64,000 bases of DNA from JAAXPZ01 sp965215705 (GCA_965215705.1 CBDCEE010000008.1:124001-188000), one strand, 5' to 3'; positions 54,601-62,753 are shown, numbered from the stretch's first letter. The notes: generated by a model from the sequence alone, not told the origin. Program-made: numbers and translations.

Positions 54601-56554
54601 CCAGTGCCTCTACCTCCTCTGGGGTATACTTTGGCATGGCGGTCTGGTGGGTGGCTTTGGTCCAGTTATAGTCTCCTGCTTCTATCGGCGTTTTACCACC
54701 TACTGCACTGAGCGCTACCTTGTCCTCTGCCTGTACGATCTGCGAGATCACCCCTTTCATCCCACGATCCGTAGAGAACATCACTTGGGCGATATCACTT
54801 CTCTGGTTTTGGGTCAGCTGCGTATCGAAGTAGAGGATGCCTCTGATCTCTTTGTCTGGGTTAGCCCCTTCGAGAGTCTTGAGCGTGAGGGTAACTTTTC
54901 TACTCTCACCCAGCTTGACCATCAACATCTCTTCACCGCGTTTTGGCTCGATATGGTGACTGATAGAGTCCTTGACATAGGCCAATCCTTCAGAGAGTGC
55001 TAGGAAGACTTCAGGGTCGATCAGGTGCATGTTTTCACCTATAGAGATAGTAAGTTCTATCTCTTTTTTGCTCTTTTTCCTGATACTTAGAGAGAGTTCT
55101 GCTTTACCAGTCACTCCCGGTAATCGCTCCAGACAGAAGTCCACACGTGCTAGCTCTCCATGATAGAGATCGACAAACTGTGATCTGGAAGAACCGGCAA
55201 AGCGCGTGTTGTTGCGGCACTGTGCCAGCTTGTAGCGGCCTTTGAAGCTCTCCTCATCCATCTGTACCACATGGGTACCGTTTGCTACATCTGCAAAGTG
55301 GTATTTCCCCTCTTTGTCCGTTACCACAAACCGTCCATCTTCCATATAGAGCTTGACCCCTTCAACCCCACAGCCTTGAGGCTTACTGCTCTCTCCTTCA
55401 ACGGCTAGAACAGGAGAAGCCGCTACTGTTGCCTCTTTCCCTTTGGGAGATGCTTTATCTGCCTTACACGTTATATTGGCATCATAGATCTGCCCCAGGA
55501 TAAACCCTTTGGAGCGATAGAGCTCCTCTTTGACCTTGAGCGTAGTGGTCGCCACATTGGATTTTCCACCCAGCGTAGCACTTGCCCAGGCACGGTTGAT
55601 CGCTTCTCCATCGATGATCCCAGCAGTGATCAAGACCACATAGCTGATCTCCACAGAAGCTCCTGGAGCCAGAGTGGGCTCTCTATAACTGAGGATTCTA
55701 CCATCTGCAGAAAGGGTACCTACACGCTTGATACTATTGACTTTGAAGCTGCCATCCTGATACTTCACCCCTTCAGGAAGTCTATCCTCTATCAATATAT
55801 CATTGAGGAGTATGTCACTGATATTTTCTACTGTGACTGTGTATTTGACATACTCCCCTATTCCTGCCGTCTCTTTGGACTGTGTTTTACTTGCCAAAAG
55901 CCTGAACTGCACCCCTGAGATCTCTGCCTGTGCCAGAACTTCATGAAGTGTCCCATTGTCCAGATAACTCGCAGAGATCTGATCTCCTGCACCTACACTC
56001 AATGCACCATCTCCATGTGTTACAGTAGCTGGTGTTGTATGTAGATATCCAACGAAGACCCCACTGTTGGGCCCAGTCTCTCTCAATGTCAGTGTCTCGA
56101 CATCACCGGTAGTAGGATTTGTCACATTGATATCGATGCTCTGTTGGGTATGTATATCTGTATTTTGATCGATATCCGTGACTCGGATGATTACCAGATC
56201 CTGCTCCAGATAACGCGTAGTGTCTTGCATTCCTACCGCCACTGGTGGGGTCAATACAGTACCATCAGGCAGCTGTGCCGGTGGCATAGGATGAGAAGTA
56301 CCTCCGCCATCTAGATAGGTCGTTGGCTGTAGCGTCTCCTCTGTAGCACTCGGGGCATACATAAGAAACTCAATGGTCGCAGGCGTTTGCACAATCGTCT
56401 GATTGACCTCGTTTGTAGTGGTGTTTTTATCCGTACCACCTATCTGATAGGCTACATCCGCTGTATTGGAGATGGTATCCCCTATCTGAGCCCCATAAAC
56501 CGATGAGAGCAGGAACAGTGACAGTAGTAGGATATGGCTTAATCGCTTGAACAT
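51602..56554 (-). CDS. 1650-residue DUF11/Cna-B protein with C-terminal outer-membrane barrel
   Basis: A signal peptide (to VYGAQ) precedes an N-terminal NTADVAYQIGGTDKNTTTNE segment. A DUF11 domain near 215-330 includes YVKYTVTVENISDILLNDIL. A Cna-B/carboxypeptidase-regulatory-like domain near 345-470 has EGVKLYMEDGRFVVTDKEGK and several Cys. From about residue 850 the sequence is a long series of amphipathic strands (KLYLKLEREEFSLLFGDYNT, YDIDYDKGTLYFKEPIYS, AGVSYDAWKDGKITYSRLYD) that look like a very large beta barrel; the C-terminus is GVVK rather than an aromatic. An outer-membrane anchor or export pore for the neighbouring secreted proteins is inferred. No known function was recognised. 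Confidence 0.82.
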   Translation of the reverse strand: MFKRLSHILLLSLFLLSSVYGAQIGDTISNTADVAYQIGGTDKNTTTNEVNQTIVQTPATIEFLMYAPSATEETLQPTTYLDGGGTSHPMPPAQLPDGTVLTPPVAVGMQDTTRYLEQDLVIIRVTDIDQNTDIHTQQSIDINVTNPTTGDVETLTLRETGPNSGVFVGYLHTTPATVTHGDGALSVGAGDQISASYLDNGTLHEVLAQAEISGVQFRLLASKTQSKETAGIGEYVKYTVTVENISDILLNDILIEDRLPEGVKYQDGSFKVNSIKRVGTLSADGRILSYREPTLAPGASVEISYVVLITAGIIDGEAINRAWASATLGGKSNVATTTLKVKEELYRSKGFILGQIYDANITCKADKASPKGKEATVAASPVLAVEGESSKPQGCGVEGVKLYMEDGRFVVTDKEGKYHFADVANGTHVVQMDEESFKGRYKLAQCRNNTRFAGSSRSQFVDLYHGELARVDFCLERLPGVTGKAELSLSIRKKSKKEIELTISIGENMHLIDPEVFLALSEGLAYVKDSISHHIEPKRGEEMLMVKLGESRKVTLTLKTLEGANPDKEIRGILYFDTQLTQNQRSDIAQVMFSTDRGMKGVISQIVQAEDKVALSAVGGKTPIEAGDYNWTKATHQTAMPKYTPEEVEALGKTPQIVWPPKGWVPDIPSTRVAILYPKGATVELRLNGSKVSMLNYEGIFRSSDRQMNIMHFKGVDLREQGNTFVATIKQNGRVIKRVSRKVFVESSAPKHIAFLPAYSYLVADGKHTPIIAVRMIGPSGHPLRGGMVGSFTTDSKHAPKVMSNGKGQYMIDSQGIAYIPLEPTAIAGEAVLHFKLYGDETETVTVRLKPHLRDWILVGFAEGTIGYNTLHGNKESLGHKGANDKWYHKGRVAFFAKGRIKGKWLMTMAYDSGRGKNDRKLFDKIDPNAYYTLYNDATAQGSEAPSRKKLYLKLEREEFSLLFGDYNTGLSQTDLASYSRDFTGLKSEYHGKNVEATLFVAETEELFYREEHRGDGTRGYYQFTQHPIIEGSEKITLEVRDQHREEIILETQELQRYRDYDIDYDKGTLYFKEPIYSTDRAFNPRYIVAKYEVEGDGQEHYTYGGRVSVKSSGGKYEAGATYINEETGTGDNRLYGVDVKAKLTDKLTLEAEYAKTKNGPDANRTEGEAAKVTLEYKDDNLSARAYYRKQDAAFGLGQLSSSLSATRKIGLDANKRISERWTLAGTLYQNRKYDGNGTVTDENVLEVTASFKEKLWNGTFGYRYADNTETKATHQVTAKIGRDFMEGNLSVWVSHDQSLGSNEDKAFPTKTALGVDYKYDVNTTLFAQLERRDSSDGVSWHSRAGVSYDAWKDGKITYSRLYDSGKDGTQIYDTMGLTRTLIFKEKWKVSLGYEKGIAWEDNSSTNRDFDAFNVGVNYTGEKYSSDLSLGYRNSDTEDKINLDAGVYIKQSDAMGLAFAVGYHKKWDDDTEDRKADAKLAFVYRPLETNWILMERLDFIDQYTKTKTDETQTRKLINNLHLNWQPNKKWELGLHYGLKHVIDDIDEVEYTSWTDLIGLNARYDINEKWSAGLQGSMLHSYTGNNIEYGFGLFVDMTPWENAELTLGYNIEGFDDDDFSQQNYYHEGPYIRLRMKFDQESIKNLVKGVVK

Positions 56555-56665
56555 ATCGCTGTTTCTCCTTTCATGGGTCTTTTATTAGGTCACACTCAGT
56601 GAATGCGACCTATTAGGTTTTCCTCTCGTTCTTCCAATTATGAGGGAGAAACGAGAGAAGGGATA

Positions 56666-57805
56666 TTAATTAATCGTAATATCAAACGATACACAAGTAT
56701 GATTCTCTGTATCAGGTGCTGTCGGAGCAGCCACATCAATACCTTCAAATTTTACTTCAGGAGTGGCTCCAGTATTGGCCACTGTTGATTGTGTTCCATT
56801 CGCTTGATTGGCACAGTCACAGGCAGTAGCACCTGCATCTGTATGAACATTATTGGTTGTTGCAACTGAACCATAGTCCAAATTGGCTACATCTACATTA
56901 TCCGAGATATTCAGATCCGCAACACTACCTGTACCTTCATTTTTGATATCGATCATGTATCGTATGACTGCACCAGGGATACGCTTGGCAGTTGCACTGA
57001 CTCCATTGACAGGATCACTTATCACACATGAAGTTTTCACTGCACTCAATACAGGGGTTTTGATCGTATATCCACTGCGTGCCAGATCCATACCATCTTT
57101 TTCAGTATCACCACCCGTCTCAGTTGTATCACCTAGTGTACCATGATCTACACCATCGGCAAGCACTACATCTACTTGAGCTGGATCATCATTGGCAGAT
57201 TCTGTTTCAGCAGTATTTCCACTAGCGTCTGTCACGGCTGTTGCTTTGAGTTCAATGTTCATCACATCACCATCAGCTCCACCTTGTGCCGCAGTAGGAA
57301 TATCTGATTTGACTTTGAAAAGCACATTGGCATCCTCTGGAACTGGAATAACACCATTGGCTGGCAATGCTGTCCATGTTGCACCATTATCTGTGCTATA
57401 TTCAATATCCATTGTGTTGACAGTATCTTCATTGTCTGCATCCGCATCATAGTCTGCTACACCACCATTTGCCATGTTGGCAACTTCAAATTTAAAATGC
57501 TGCTCCGCATTTCCTTCGTTGGTAAATCTAAAGTTTGTTTCTCGGTCTATCTGACCTGGGGTGACATCTAACTGATCAGCATCTGTGGTTACAAGCACCA
57601 TATCAATTTTCTTATCCACTACAAACTCATCTGAATGCACTTGTCCAGCAGGAATATCTGTATTGACTGTTGGCTGTACCACACCACCTGCACTATATGT
57701 TAACGTTGCGTCATTTCCTATGGATGTATTCGCATCTGTCCCTAATGCCCATGCACCGCTACTTCCAAACAGCATCATCGATGCTGCAACTAAAATCTTT
57801 TTCAT
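56666..57805 (-). CDS. exported DUF11-like protein with shared C-terminal module
   Basis: 379 residues from ATG 57805 (AAGGAGAAAATC upstream). Signal peptide MKKILVAASMMLFGSSGAWA, then NDATLTYSAGGVVQPTVNTD, an opening also seen in the neighbours. The middle is acidic (DNEDTVNTMDIEYSTDNG), poor in Lys, and typical of secreted beta-sandwich proteins. The C-terminal module: SCVISDPVNGVSATAKRIPG, AVIRYMIDIKNEGTGSVADL, ACDCANQ, HTCVSFDITIN. It lies between the barrel gene and the small DUF11 gene, and a strong hairpin (57975) precedes it. Confidence 0.82.
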   Translation of the reverse strand: MKKILVAASMMLFGSSGAWALGTDANTSIGNDATLTYSAGGVVQPTVNTDIPAGQVHSDEFVVDKKIDMVLVTTDADQLDVTPGQIDRETNFRFTNEGNAEQHFKFEVANMANGGVADYDADADNEDTVNTMDIEYSTDNGATWTALPANGVIPVPEDANVLFKVKSDIPTAAQGGADGDVMNIELKATAVTDASGNTAETESANDDPAQVDVVLADGVDHGTLGDTTETGGDTEKDGMDLARSGYTIKTPVLSAVKTSCVISDPVNGVSATAKRIPGAVIRYMIDIKNEGTGSVADLNISDNVDVANLDYGSVATTNNVHTDAGATACDCANQANGTQSTVANTGATPEVKFEGIDVAAPTAPDTENHTCVSFDITIN

Positions 57806-57974
57806 GATTTTCTCCTTGTTTTTTCGAGGATTGCTTCCCATCACCCCCATGATGGGGAGATTCATACCTCTTTTTATCTTGCTTATCTGCCTTTGGCAGA
57901 CACCACTATGACCATTTCGTAGGCTTGATCCTGTTACACCTATGTAACAAAACCAAACCTACCCAGAGTCCTTA

Positions 57975-58015
57975 ACCCTATGGGAAAACATTCTTCAAAT
58001 CCTTTCCCATAGGGT
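57975..58015 (-). promoter_or_regulatory. strong intergenic hairpin in the DUF11 operon
   Basis: A perfect 13-base inverted repeat (ACCCTATGGGAAA and TTTCCCATAGGGT) around a 15-base loop, in the 245-base gap between the genes at 58051 and 57805. It could be a processing site, mRNA stabiliser or attenuator that sets different levels for upstream and downstream genes. A clean T run is absent, so a simple terminator is less likely. Confidence 0.5.
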
Positions 58016-58050
58016 CGGATGACCCACCTCATACCATGTTGTTATATACC

Positions 58051-58563
58051 CTACTTTAATCTCACCTTGAATGCTACATCCACCTTGCTATGTGCGGGCA
58101 CTTCATCCACTGAGAACAGGATGGCATTGTAATCTTTAGCTTGTGCGGAGTGCTTTTTCTTGTCCTTGCCGATGACAAAGAGCTTGGCAGGTACGGCATA
58201 GCGCTTACCACCATCTACCGAATACGTGACAGAGAACTTTGCCTTGGATATCGCTGACCCTTCTACAAAGATCAGATTTTGGTTGATCGGGTTAGAGATC
58301 TTTGCATCCTTGATCACTTCATCACTGTCATTGGTGATCGTATCGATATACTTCACCACATCTCCCGGTACTACCTTGGTAGCCTTGAGCCATTTTTTGA
58401 CTGGTTTGCCTTTTTTATCTTTGAGAACTTTACCTTTCTTGTCCTTGACCACGGTCAGCTGGTAAGAGTGTGTCTCCATACTGACTGACGGCTTCTGTTC
58501 TGCTGCCACATTTATGGTCAGCAGGAGAGAAGCTGCTAAAATTGAAATTGTTTTTTTGATCAT
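58051..58563 (-). CDS. small exported DUF11-like protein
   Basis: 170 residues. The signal peptide MIKKTISILAASLLLTINVAA is followed by a Lys-rich insertion (VVKDKKGKVLKDKKGKPVKK) and then one DUF11-type beta domain: VVPGDVVKYIDTITNDSDEV, ISNPINQNLIFVEGS, DEVPAHSKVDVAFKVRLK. The DUF11 consensus (conserved nTG or nDS followed by a-x-v-xDxlP) is recognisable. AAAGGATAATAATG precedes the start. It is a single-domain member of the operon and could be a soluble partner of the larger proteins. Confidence 0.8.
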   Translation of the reverse strand: MIKKTISILAASLLLTINVAAEQKPSVSMETHSYQLTVVKDKKGKVLKDKKGKPVKKWLKATKVVPGDVVKYIDTITNDSDEVIKDAKISNPINQNLIFVEGSAISKAKFSVTYSVDGGKRYAVPAKLFVIGKDKKKHSAQAKDYNAILFSVDEVPAHSKVDVAFKVRLK

Positions 58564-58930
58564 TATTATCCTTTTCTTTGAAATAAGTTACTGTACCTGC
58601 ACATCAAAGGTCACTGCCTGATGTACCGTACTACTGAGCGAAGCAACATTCACATGTACTTCACTGCCATCATAATCACCTCTGTCTCCATCTACTGCAT
58701 CACTCAATGAGATACCATTGAGCTTCAGAGAGCCAGCCTGATATGCCGTACCACTGGGTATACTGTCTGTAAGCATTAGATGATCTATACTTCTCCCTGT
58801 AGCATTGCCGCCAATGGACAGATCGATCGTATAGGTGATGATCGTACCCGTATGGGTCTGGTTGTCATCGCTATGTACCACGGCATGCTTCTGAGATACC
58901 AGCCAATAATCACGGATCACATATACTCCC

Positions 58931-60080
58931 GAATTTAAATCCAAAGTGCAATTTCACCTCTAAAAAATTCTATCCAAATTTTCCTATGAAGCCTTTAAAT
59001 TTTCATGAAATACCTCATAAGGTGTTCTCCATCCTAGAGATTTTCTAGGTCTATGGTTAAGTCTGTTCTCAATCCTTTTAATATCTTTAGCCGTGAGATG
59101 TTCAAAGCTACTGCCTTTTGGGATATATTGACGGATGAGTCCATTGATATTCTCATTGAGTCCTCTCTCCCAAGAGCTATAAGGATGACAGAAATAGTAA
59201 TCACATTTAAGTTTTTTTGCAATGGTTTGATGTTTGGCGAACTCCAAACCGTTATCTGTGGTAATGGTGTGCACATGTTTCTTGTATCTTCCCAGTAGTC
59301 GTATCATCTCATTGGCTACGATAAGGGCTTTCTTTCTTACAGGCAGTGAGAGTTTTACATACATGGACTTTCGCTCTACTATAGTAACGATTGCTCCTTG
59401 TCTGCCTTTGCCAATGATGGTATCTGCTTCAAAGTCTCCTACTCTTATTTTATCATCTACGATAGTAGGTCTTTGTTCAATAGAGACTCTATTAGGGATA
59501 CGGTTCTTTCGTCCTTTACCATACTTGGCTCTTCGTTTTCCTTTGTGTCTGAGCTTTGTATGGAGTGTACCATTATGCAGCCTATCTTCATGGATGAATG
59601 TGTAGATGGTGACATGGGATATGGTTATGGAGTGTTTGATAGACAGTGTGGCGGAGATCTGTTCGGGTGAGTACTCTTTTTTGAGATACTTTTTGATAAG
59701 CTTTATAGTAGAATCTGTGAGTTTTAGATTGGCTTTTCTGGCATGGTCTTGTTGCCCCTTTTTATATTTATCATGGGCTCCATATCCAAAATAGGTTCCA
59801 GCAATATCCCCTTTGTTTCTTCGTATCTCTCGGCTGATGGTCGAGGGATGCACTCCTAGCTGTTTGGCTATCTCTTTATTGCTATATCCTCTGCTTATAT
59901 AAGCTTGAATATGGTATCTTTCTCCTAGGGTTAGATGCGTATATGACATATCACTTCCTTTATCTTTGGTCAGATTTGGAAGTTATTTTAGCATCTAACC
60001 TCTTCAAATCCAAAAGAAACAACTCTCAAAAACTCTTTTTTCAAATTGTCTTTTAAAAATTGCACTTTGGATTTAAATTC
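58931..60080 (-). mobile_element. intact IS30-family insertion sequence
   Basis: About 1150 bases bounded by a perfect 24-base inverted repeat (58931-58954 and 60057-60080; outermost bases GAATTTAAATC). One transposase gene fills it. The sequence TACTCCC lies directly outside the left repeat and three bases outside the right, compatible with a short target duplication. A truncated copy at 23488-23978 matches it in every part I compared, so the element has moved recently. Confidence 0.9.
58984..59949 (-). CDS. IS30-family transposase
   Basis: 321 residues. Helix-turn-helix region GERYHIQAYISRGYSNKEIA with GVHPSTISREIRRN; then the DDE core: first Asp in VGDFEADTIIGKGRQG, second in ITTDNGLEFAKH, Glu in GLNENINGLIRQYIPKG, the last being the IS30 signature. 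Length and domain order are normal, so the enzyme is probably active. It lies opposite no other gene and disrupts the DUF11 gene at 58588-60683. Confidence 0.93.
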   Translation of the reverse strand: MSYTHLTLGERYHIQAYISRGYSNKEIAKQLGVHPSTISREIRRNKGDIAGTYFGYGAHDKYKKGQQDHARKANLKLTDSTIKLIKKYLKKEYSPEQISATLSIKHSITISHVTIYTFIHEDRLHNGTLHTKLRHKGKRRAKYGKGRKNRIPNRVSIEQRPTIVDDKIRVGDFEADTIIGKGRQGAIVTIVERKSMYVKLSLPVRKKALIVANEMIRLLGRYKKHVHTITTDNGLEFAKHQTIAKKLKCDYYFCHPYSSWERGLNENINGLIRQYIPKGSSFEHLTAKDIKRIENRLNHRPRKSLGWRTPYEVFHENLKAS

Positions 60081-60724
60081 GGGTACTCCCTCCGCACGGT
60101 CACTGTCAGATCGTATCACTACGTCCACAGCGTCAGGGTTATCTGCCCCTGCAGTTGCACTGTTCTGGGAATCTGCTTTAATCCCATCACGTGAGAGATC
60201 ACCACCTGTATGGTTACCATCCGGTATATCGGCTACGATAAAGAGGGTAGTATTGGTATCTGCCGCAAGCGTGATATCTCCAATCAGCGTATCTACTCCC
60301 GATTCAAAAATGCCATTACCGTTGCTGTCTTGAAAAAGCTGTGCATTTTCAGGGAGAAAATGACTACTGCTATTGTGCTCATAGGTGAGAGTGATATTGT
60401 CATCTCCATTGCCCAGATTACTCAGTACAAAAGTCAATACCCTGTCCTGTTCACCTGCGCCTACCTCTACTGGGCTACTATCTTGCCACGTGATATCCAA
60501 GTCAATGATCTGGTCAACCAGAAAATGATCCGTATTGCTGGTCAAATTTTGCTCTATCCCGCCTACTTGATAGCTAATATCTGCTCTGTTTTGGATTGCT
60601 GTACCCGCCACAGTACCTTTGGCATGGAGGATAGAGATATGTATACTTAACAACAACAGAAAGATCTTTAGTGTTCTTGCCATACCCTCTTCTTTTAAAT
60701 ATATAAAAATACTACTTTGTACTG

Positions 60725-60730
60725 ATTATA
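60725..60730 (-). promoter_or_regulatory. -10 element of the DUF11 operon
   Basis: TATAAT on the minus strand (GGCTATAATCAG), preceded by a T tract (GACTTTTTTTGGC), 42 bases before the ATG at 60683. The T-rich stretch in place of a -35 box is typical of Campylobacterota. It would drive the operon 60683-47920. Confidence 0.5.
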
Positions 60731-60881
60731 GCCAAAAAAAGTCAAAATAGTCTCTATTTTTAATATTTTCTAATATATTCCTCCTTATTTGTCTATTTTA
60801 CACACCATATTAACCGTTTTATATCATATAGGGAAGGTCATTTGGAAAAGAAAATAAAAAGAAGAAATGCCAACATTGAGA

Positions 60882-60904
60882 TCCGATAGCTGGCTGCTAT
60901 CGGA
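60882..60904 (-). terminator. hairpin after leuC
   Basis: TCCGATAGC, loop TGGCT, GCTATCGGA: a perfect 9-base stem starting ten bases after the leuC stop on the minus strand. The following sequence is T-rich only further on (TTTCTTCTTTTTATT). Likely the leuC terminator. Confidence 0.5.
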
Positions 60905-60913
60905 CGATATACT

Positions 60914-62191
60914 CTATGTTCTAGGGTCTACAATCTTTCCAGCGATAGCAGAAGCCGCTGCCACAGCAGAGTTGGCAAGATAGATCTCGGAAGTACGTGC
61001 ACCCATACGACCCACAAAGTTACGGTTAGTCGTCGCCACACAACGCTCACCATCCCCGAGGATACCCATATAGCCGCCCAAGCATGCCCCACAAGTAGGG
61101 TTAGAGACCACTGCACCCGCTTCGATAAGGATATCCATCAGCCCCTCATGCTGCGCCTGTAGGAAGATCTTCTGCGTTGCCGGGGTAACGATCATGCGGG
61201 TGTGCCTGGCAACCCTTTGTCCCTTCATGATCGCTGCTGCGATACGCAAGTCTTCGATACGTCCATTGGTGCAAGAGCCGATCATGACCTGATCGATCTT
61301 GATATCATCAGAGACTGCCTGCTCTACCGGTTTGCCGTTACTTGGAAGAAAAGGATAGGCAATGACTGGAGAGAGTGCTGCCATATCGATCGTGATCTCT
61401 TGACAGTAGACTGCATCTGTATCAGAGGCATGAAGCTTAGGCTCCGATCTCAGCCCACCATTTGCCTCTGCTCGTTCATCGAGATACGCCTGCGCGATCT
61501 CATCCACAGCAAAGATACCACTCTTGGCTCCCGCTTCGATCGCCATGTTACACATAGAGAAGCGATCCGCCATACCTAGATGCTGCACACCCTCACCTAC
61601 AAACTCGATCGCCTTATACAGGGCTCCATCTACCCCAAGGATACGGATCAACTCCAAGATGATATCTTTGCCATAGATATGCTGACCCGGCTTGCCGATA
61701 AGCACTACTTTGATCGACTCCGGTACCTTGAACCAATTACCACCCGTAATGATCGAAAAGGAGATATCCGTACTCCCCATACCTGTCGCGAAGGCTCCCA
61801 ATGCCCCATGAGTACAGGTGTGAGAGTCTGCACCGATGATCACATCTCCTGGGATCACCAAGCCTTTTTCAGGGAGTAGTGCATGCTCGATCCCCATATC
61901 TTTTTCATCAAAAAAGTACTTCAGATCATGCTTATAAGCAAAGTCACGGCTGATCTTGGCTTGATTGGCAGAAGCAATATCCTTGGCAGGGATGTAGTGA
62001 TCCATCACGATCGCAAACGCATCGGGGTTGGCGAGCTCAGTTGCACCACTCTCCTCGAATGCTCTGATCGAGATCGGTGTGGTAATATCATTACCGATCG
62101 TCATATCGATTGCTACCCTAACAATTTCGCCTGCTTCTACTACTTTGCCAGCATGCTCTGAAAAAATCTTCTCTGTAATGGTCTGTCCCAT
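60914..62191 (-). CDS. leuC: 3-isopropylmalate dehydratase large subunit
   Basis: 425 residues from ATG 62191; another ATG two codons upstream (62197) sits directly on the GAGGAT ribosome site and is less likely. Isomerises isopropylmalate in leucine synthesis. The aconitase-family [4Fe-4S] Cys are in VMIGSCTNGRIEDLR and NPTCGACLGG; GADSHTCTHGALGAFATGMG binds substrate. The length of about 425 marks the short LeuC2/HacA-like type found in archaea and Campylobacterota rather than the 465-residue E. coli type. leuD and leuB are not adjacent here. Confidence 0.93.
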   Translation of the reverse strand: MGQTITEKIFSEHAGKVVEAGEIVRVAIDMTIGNDITTPISIRAFEESGATELANPDAFAIVMDHYIPAKDIASANQAKISRDFAYKHDLKYFFDEKDMGIEHALLPEKGLVIPGDVIIGADSHTCTHGALGAFATGMGSTDISFSIITGGNWFKVPESIKVVLIGKPGQHIYGKDIILELIRILGVDGALYKAIEFVGEGVQHLGMADRFSMCNMAIEAGAKSGIFAVDEIAQAYLDERAEANGGLRSEPKLHASDTDAVYCQEITIDMAALSPVIAYPFLPSNGKPVEQAVSDDIKIDQVMIGSCTNGRIEDLRIAAAIMKGQRVARHTRMIVTPATQKIFLQAQHEGLMDILIEAGAVVSNPTCGACLGGYMGILGDGERCVATTNRNFVGRMGARTSEIYLANSAVAAASAIAGKIVDPRT

Positions 62192-62306
62192 GGTCATATC
62201 CTCTATGTAGCGCTCTCTATGTGAGAAAGCTGGCTCACGCCTCTCCTCTTCTGATAGAAAGCAGCCTATTTATCATAGGCGAATTATAGCGAAATAAGAT
62301 TATGTA

Positions 62307-62753
62307 TCAATCAAAACCTTGAGAATCTTTGACTGCATTTTCTAGGTGTGTGATCTTATCTAGCATACGGTACGAGAGTTCTCTCAGATCTCGCAGGAAC
62401 CCTTTGGCTTCCTCCTCTTTAGCTATAGAGACTTTTTGCTTCTCTAGCCTTGCTTTCTGGTTATAGACTATCCCTTCTGCAGAACCAAAGTAGATCTCAT
62501 AGATCTTGAGATACTTCTCATGGAGCTTGTTGTGGATCAGACGTATCGTGCTATTGCCTTCTATCTGTAGCATGTCATAGAGCTTTTCACCCTCACCATG
62601 AAACCAAAGACCAAATTGGCATGCAGTGCTCTCCAGTGGATGTGGGTCTCTGACGATATTTTTGCCCTCTACAATGGATTTTGCTCTGTTAAGCCATTTA
62701 ATATGTGATCTGCGTGCTGCATCTAAGTGCTCGAGTGCATTGTCTTGTGTCAT
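62307..62753 (-). CDS. stand-alone CZB (chemoreceptor zinc-binding) domain protein
   Basis: 148 residues. The CZB zinc ligands have the exact expected spacing: His17 (RSHIKWL), Cys45 in ACQFGLWF, His74 and His78 in HNKLHEKY. The C-terminal third is a coiled coil (ARLEKQKVSIAKEEEAKGFL). CZB domains sense zinc or redox/HOCl and usually sit on chemoreceptors or diguanylate cyclases; here the domain stands alone with a helical tail, so it probably works by binding a partner. No neighbouring chemotaxis gene is visible. Confidence 0.88.
   Translation of the reverse strand: MTQDNALEHLDAARRSHIKWLNRAKSIVEGKNIVRDPHPLESTACQFGLWFHGEGEKLYDMLQIEGNSTIRLIHNKLHEKYLKIYEIYFGSAEGIVYNQKARLEKQKVSIAKEEEAKGFLRDLRELSYRMLDKITHLENAVKDSQGFD

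Larger units (their letters stand above)
58588..60683 (-). pseudogene. DUF11-like exported protein disrupted by IS30
   Basis: Two in-frame pieces of one gene. The N-terminal 200 residues (60683-60084) start with a signal peptide (MARTLKIFLLLLSIHISILH) and NRADISYQVGGIEQNLTSNT, like the barrel protein, and run to SDRAEGV. The C-terminal 112 codons (58923-58588) continue YVIRDYWLVSQKHAVVHSDD and a DUF11 domain ending TFDVQVQ. TACTCCC occurs at both borders, so removing the IS restores a 311-residue reading frame. It is the first gene of the operon. As it stands it would give a 231-residue fusion into IS sequence. Confidence 0.85.

Noticed and set aside
53474..55003. Long plus-strand frames (194 and 250 codons) opposite the barrel gene
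   Set aside because: They lie wholly inside the 1650-residue gene, have no ribosome sites, and encode Cys- and Leu-rich non-globular sequence.
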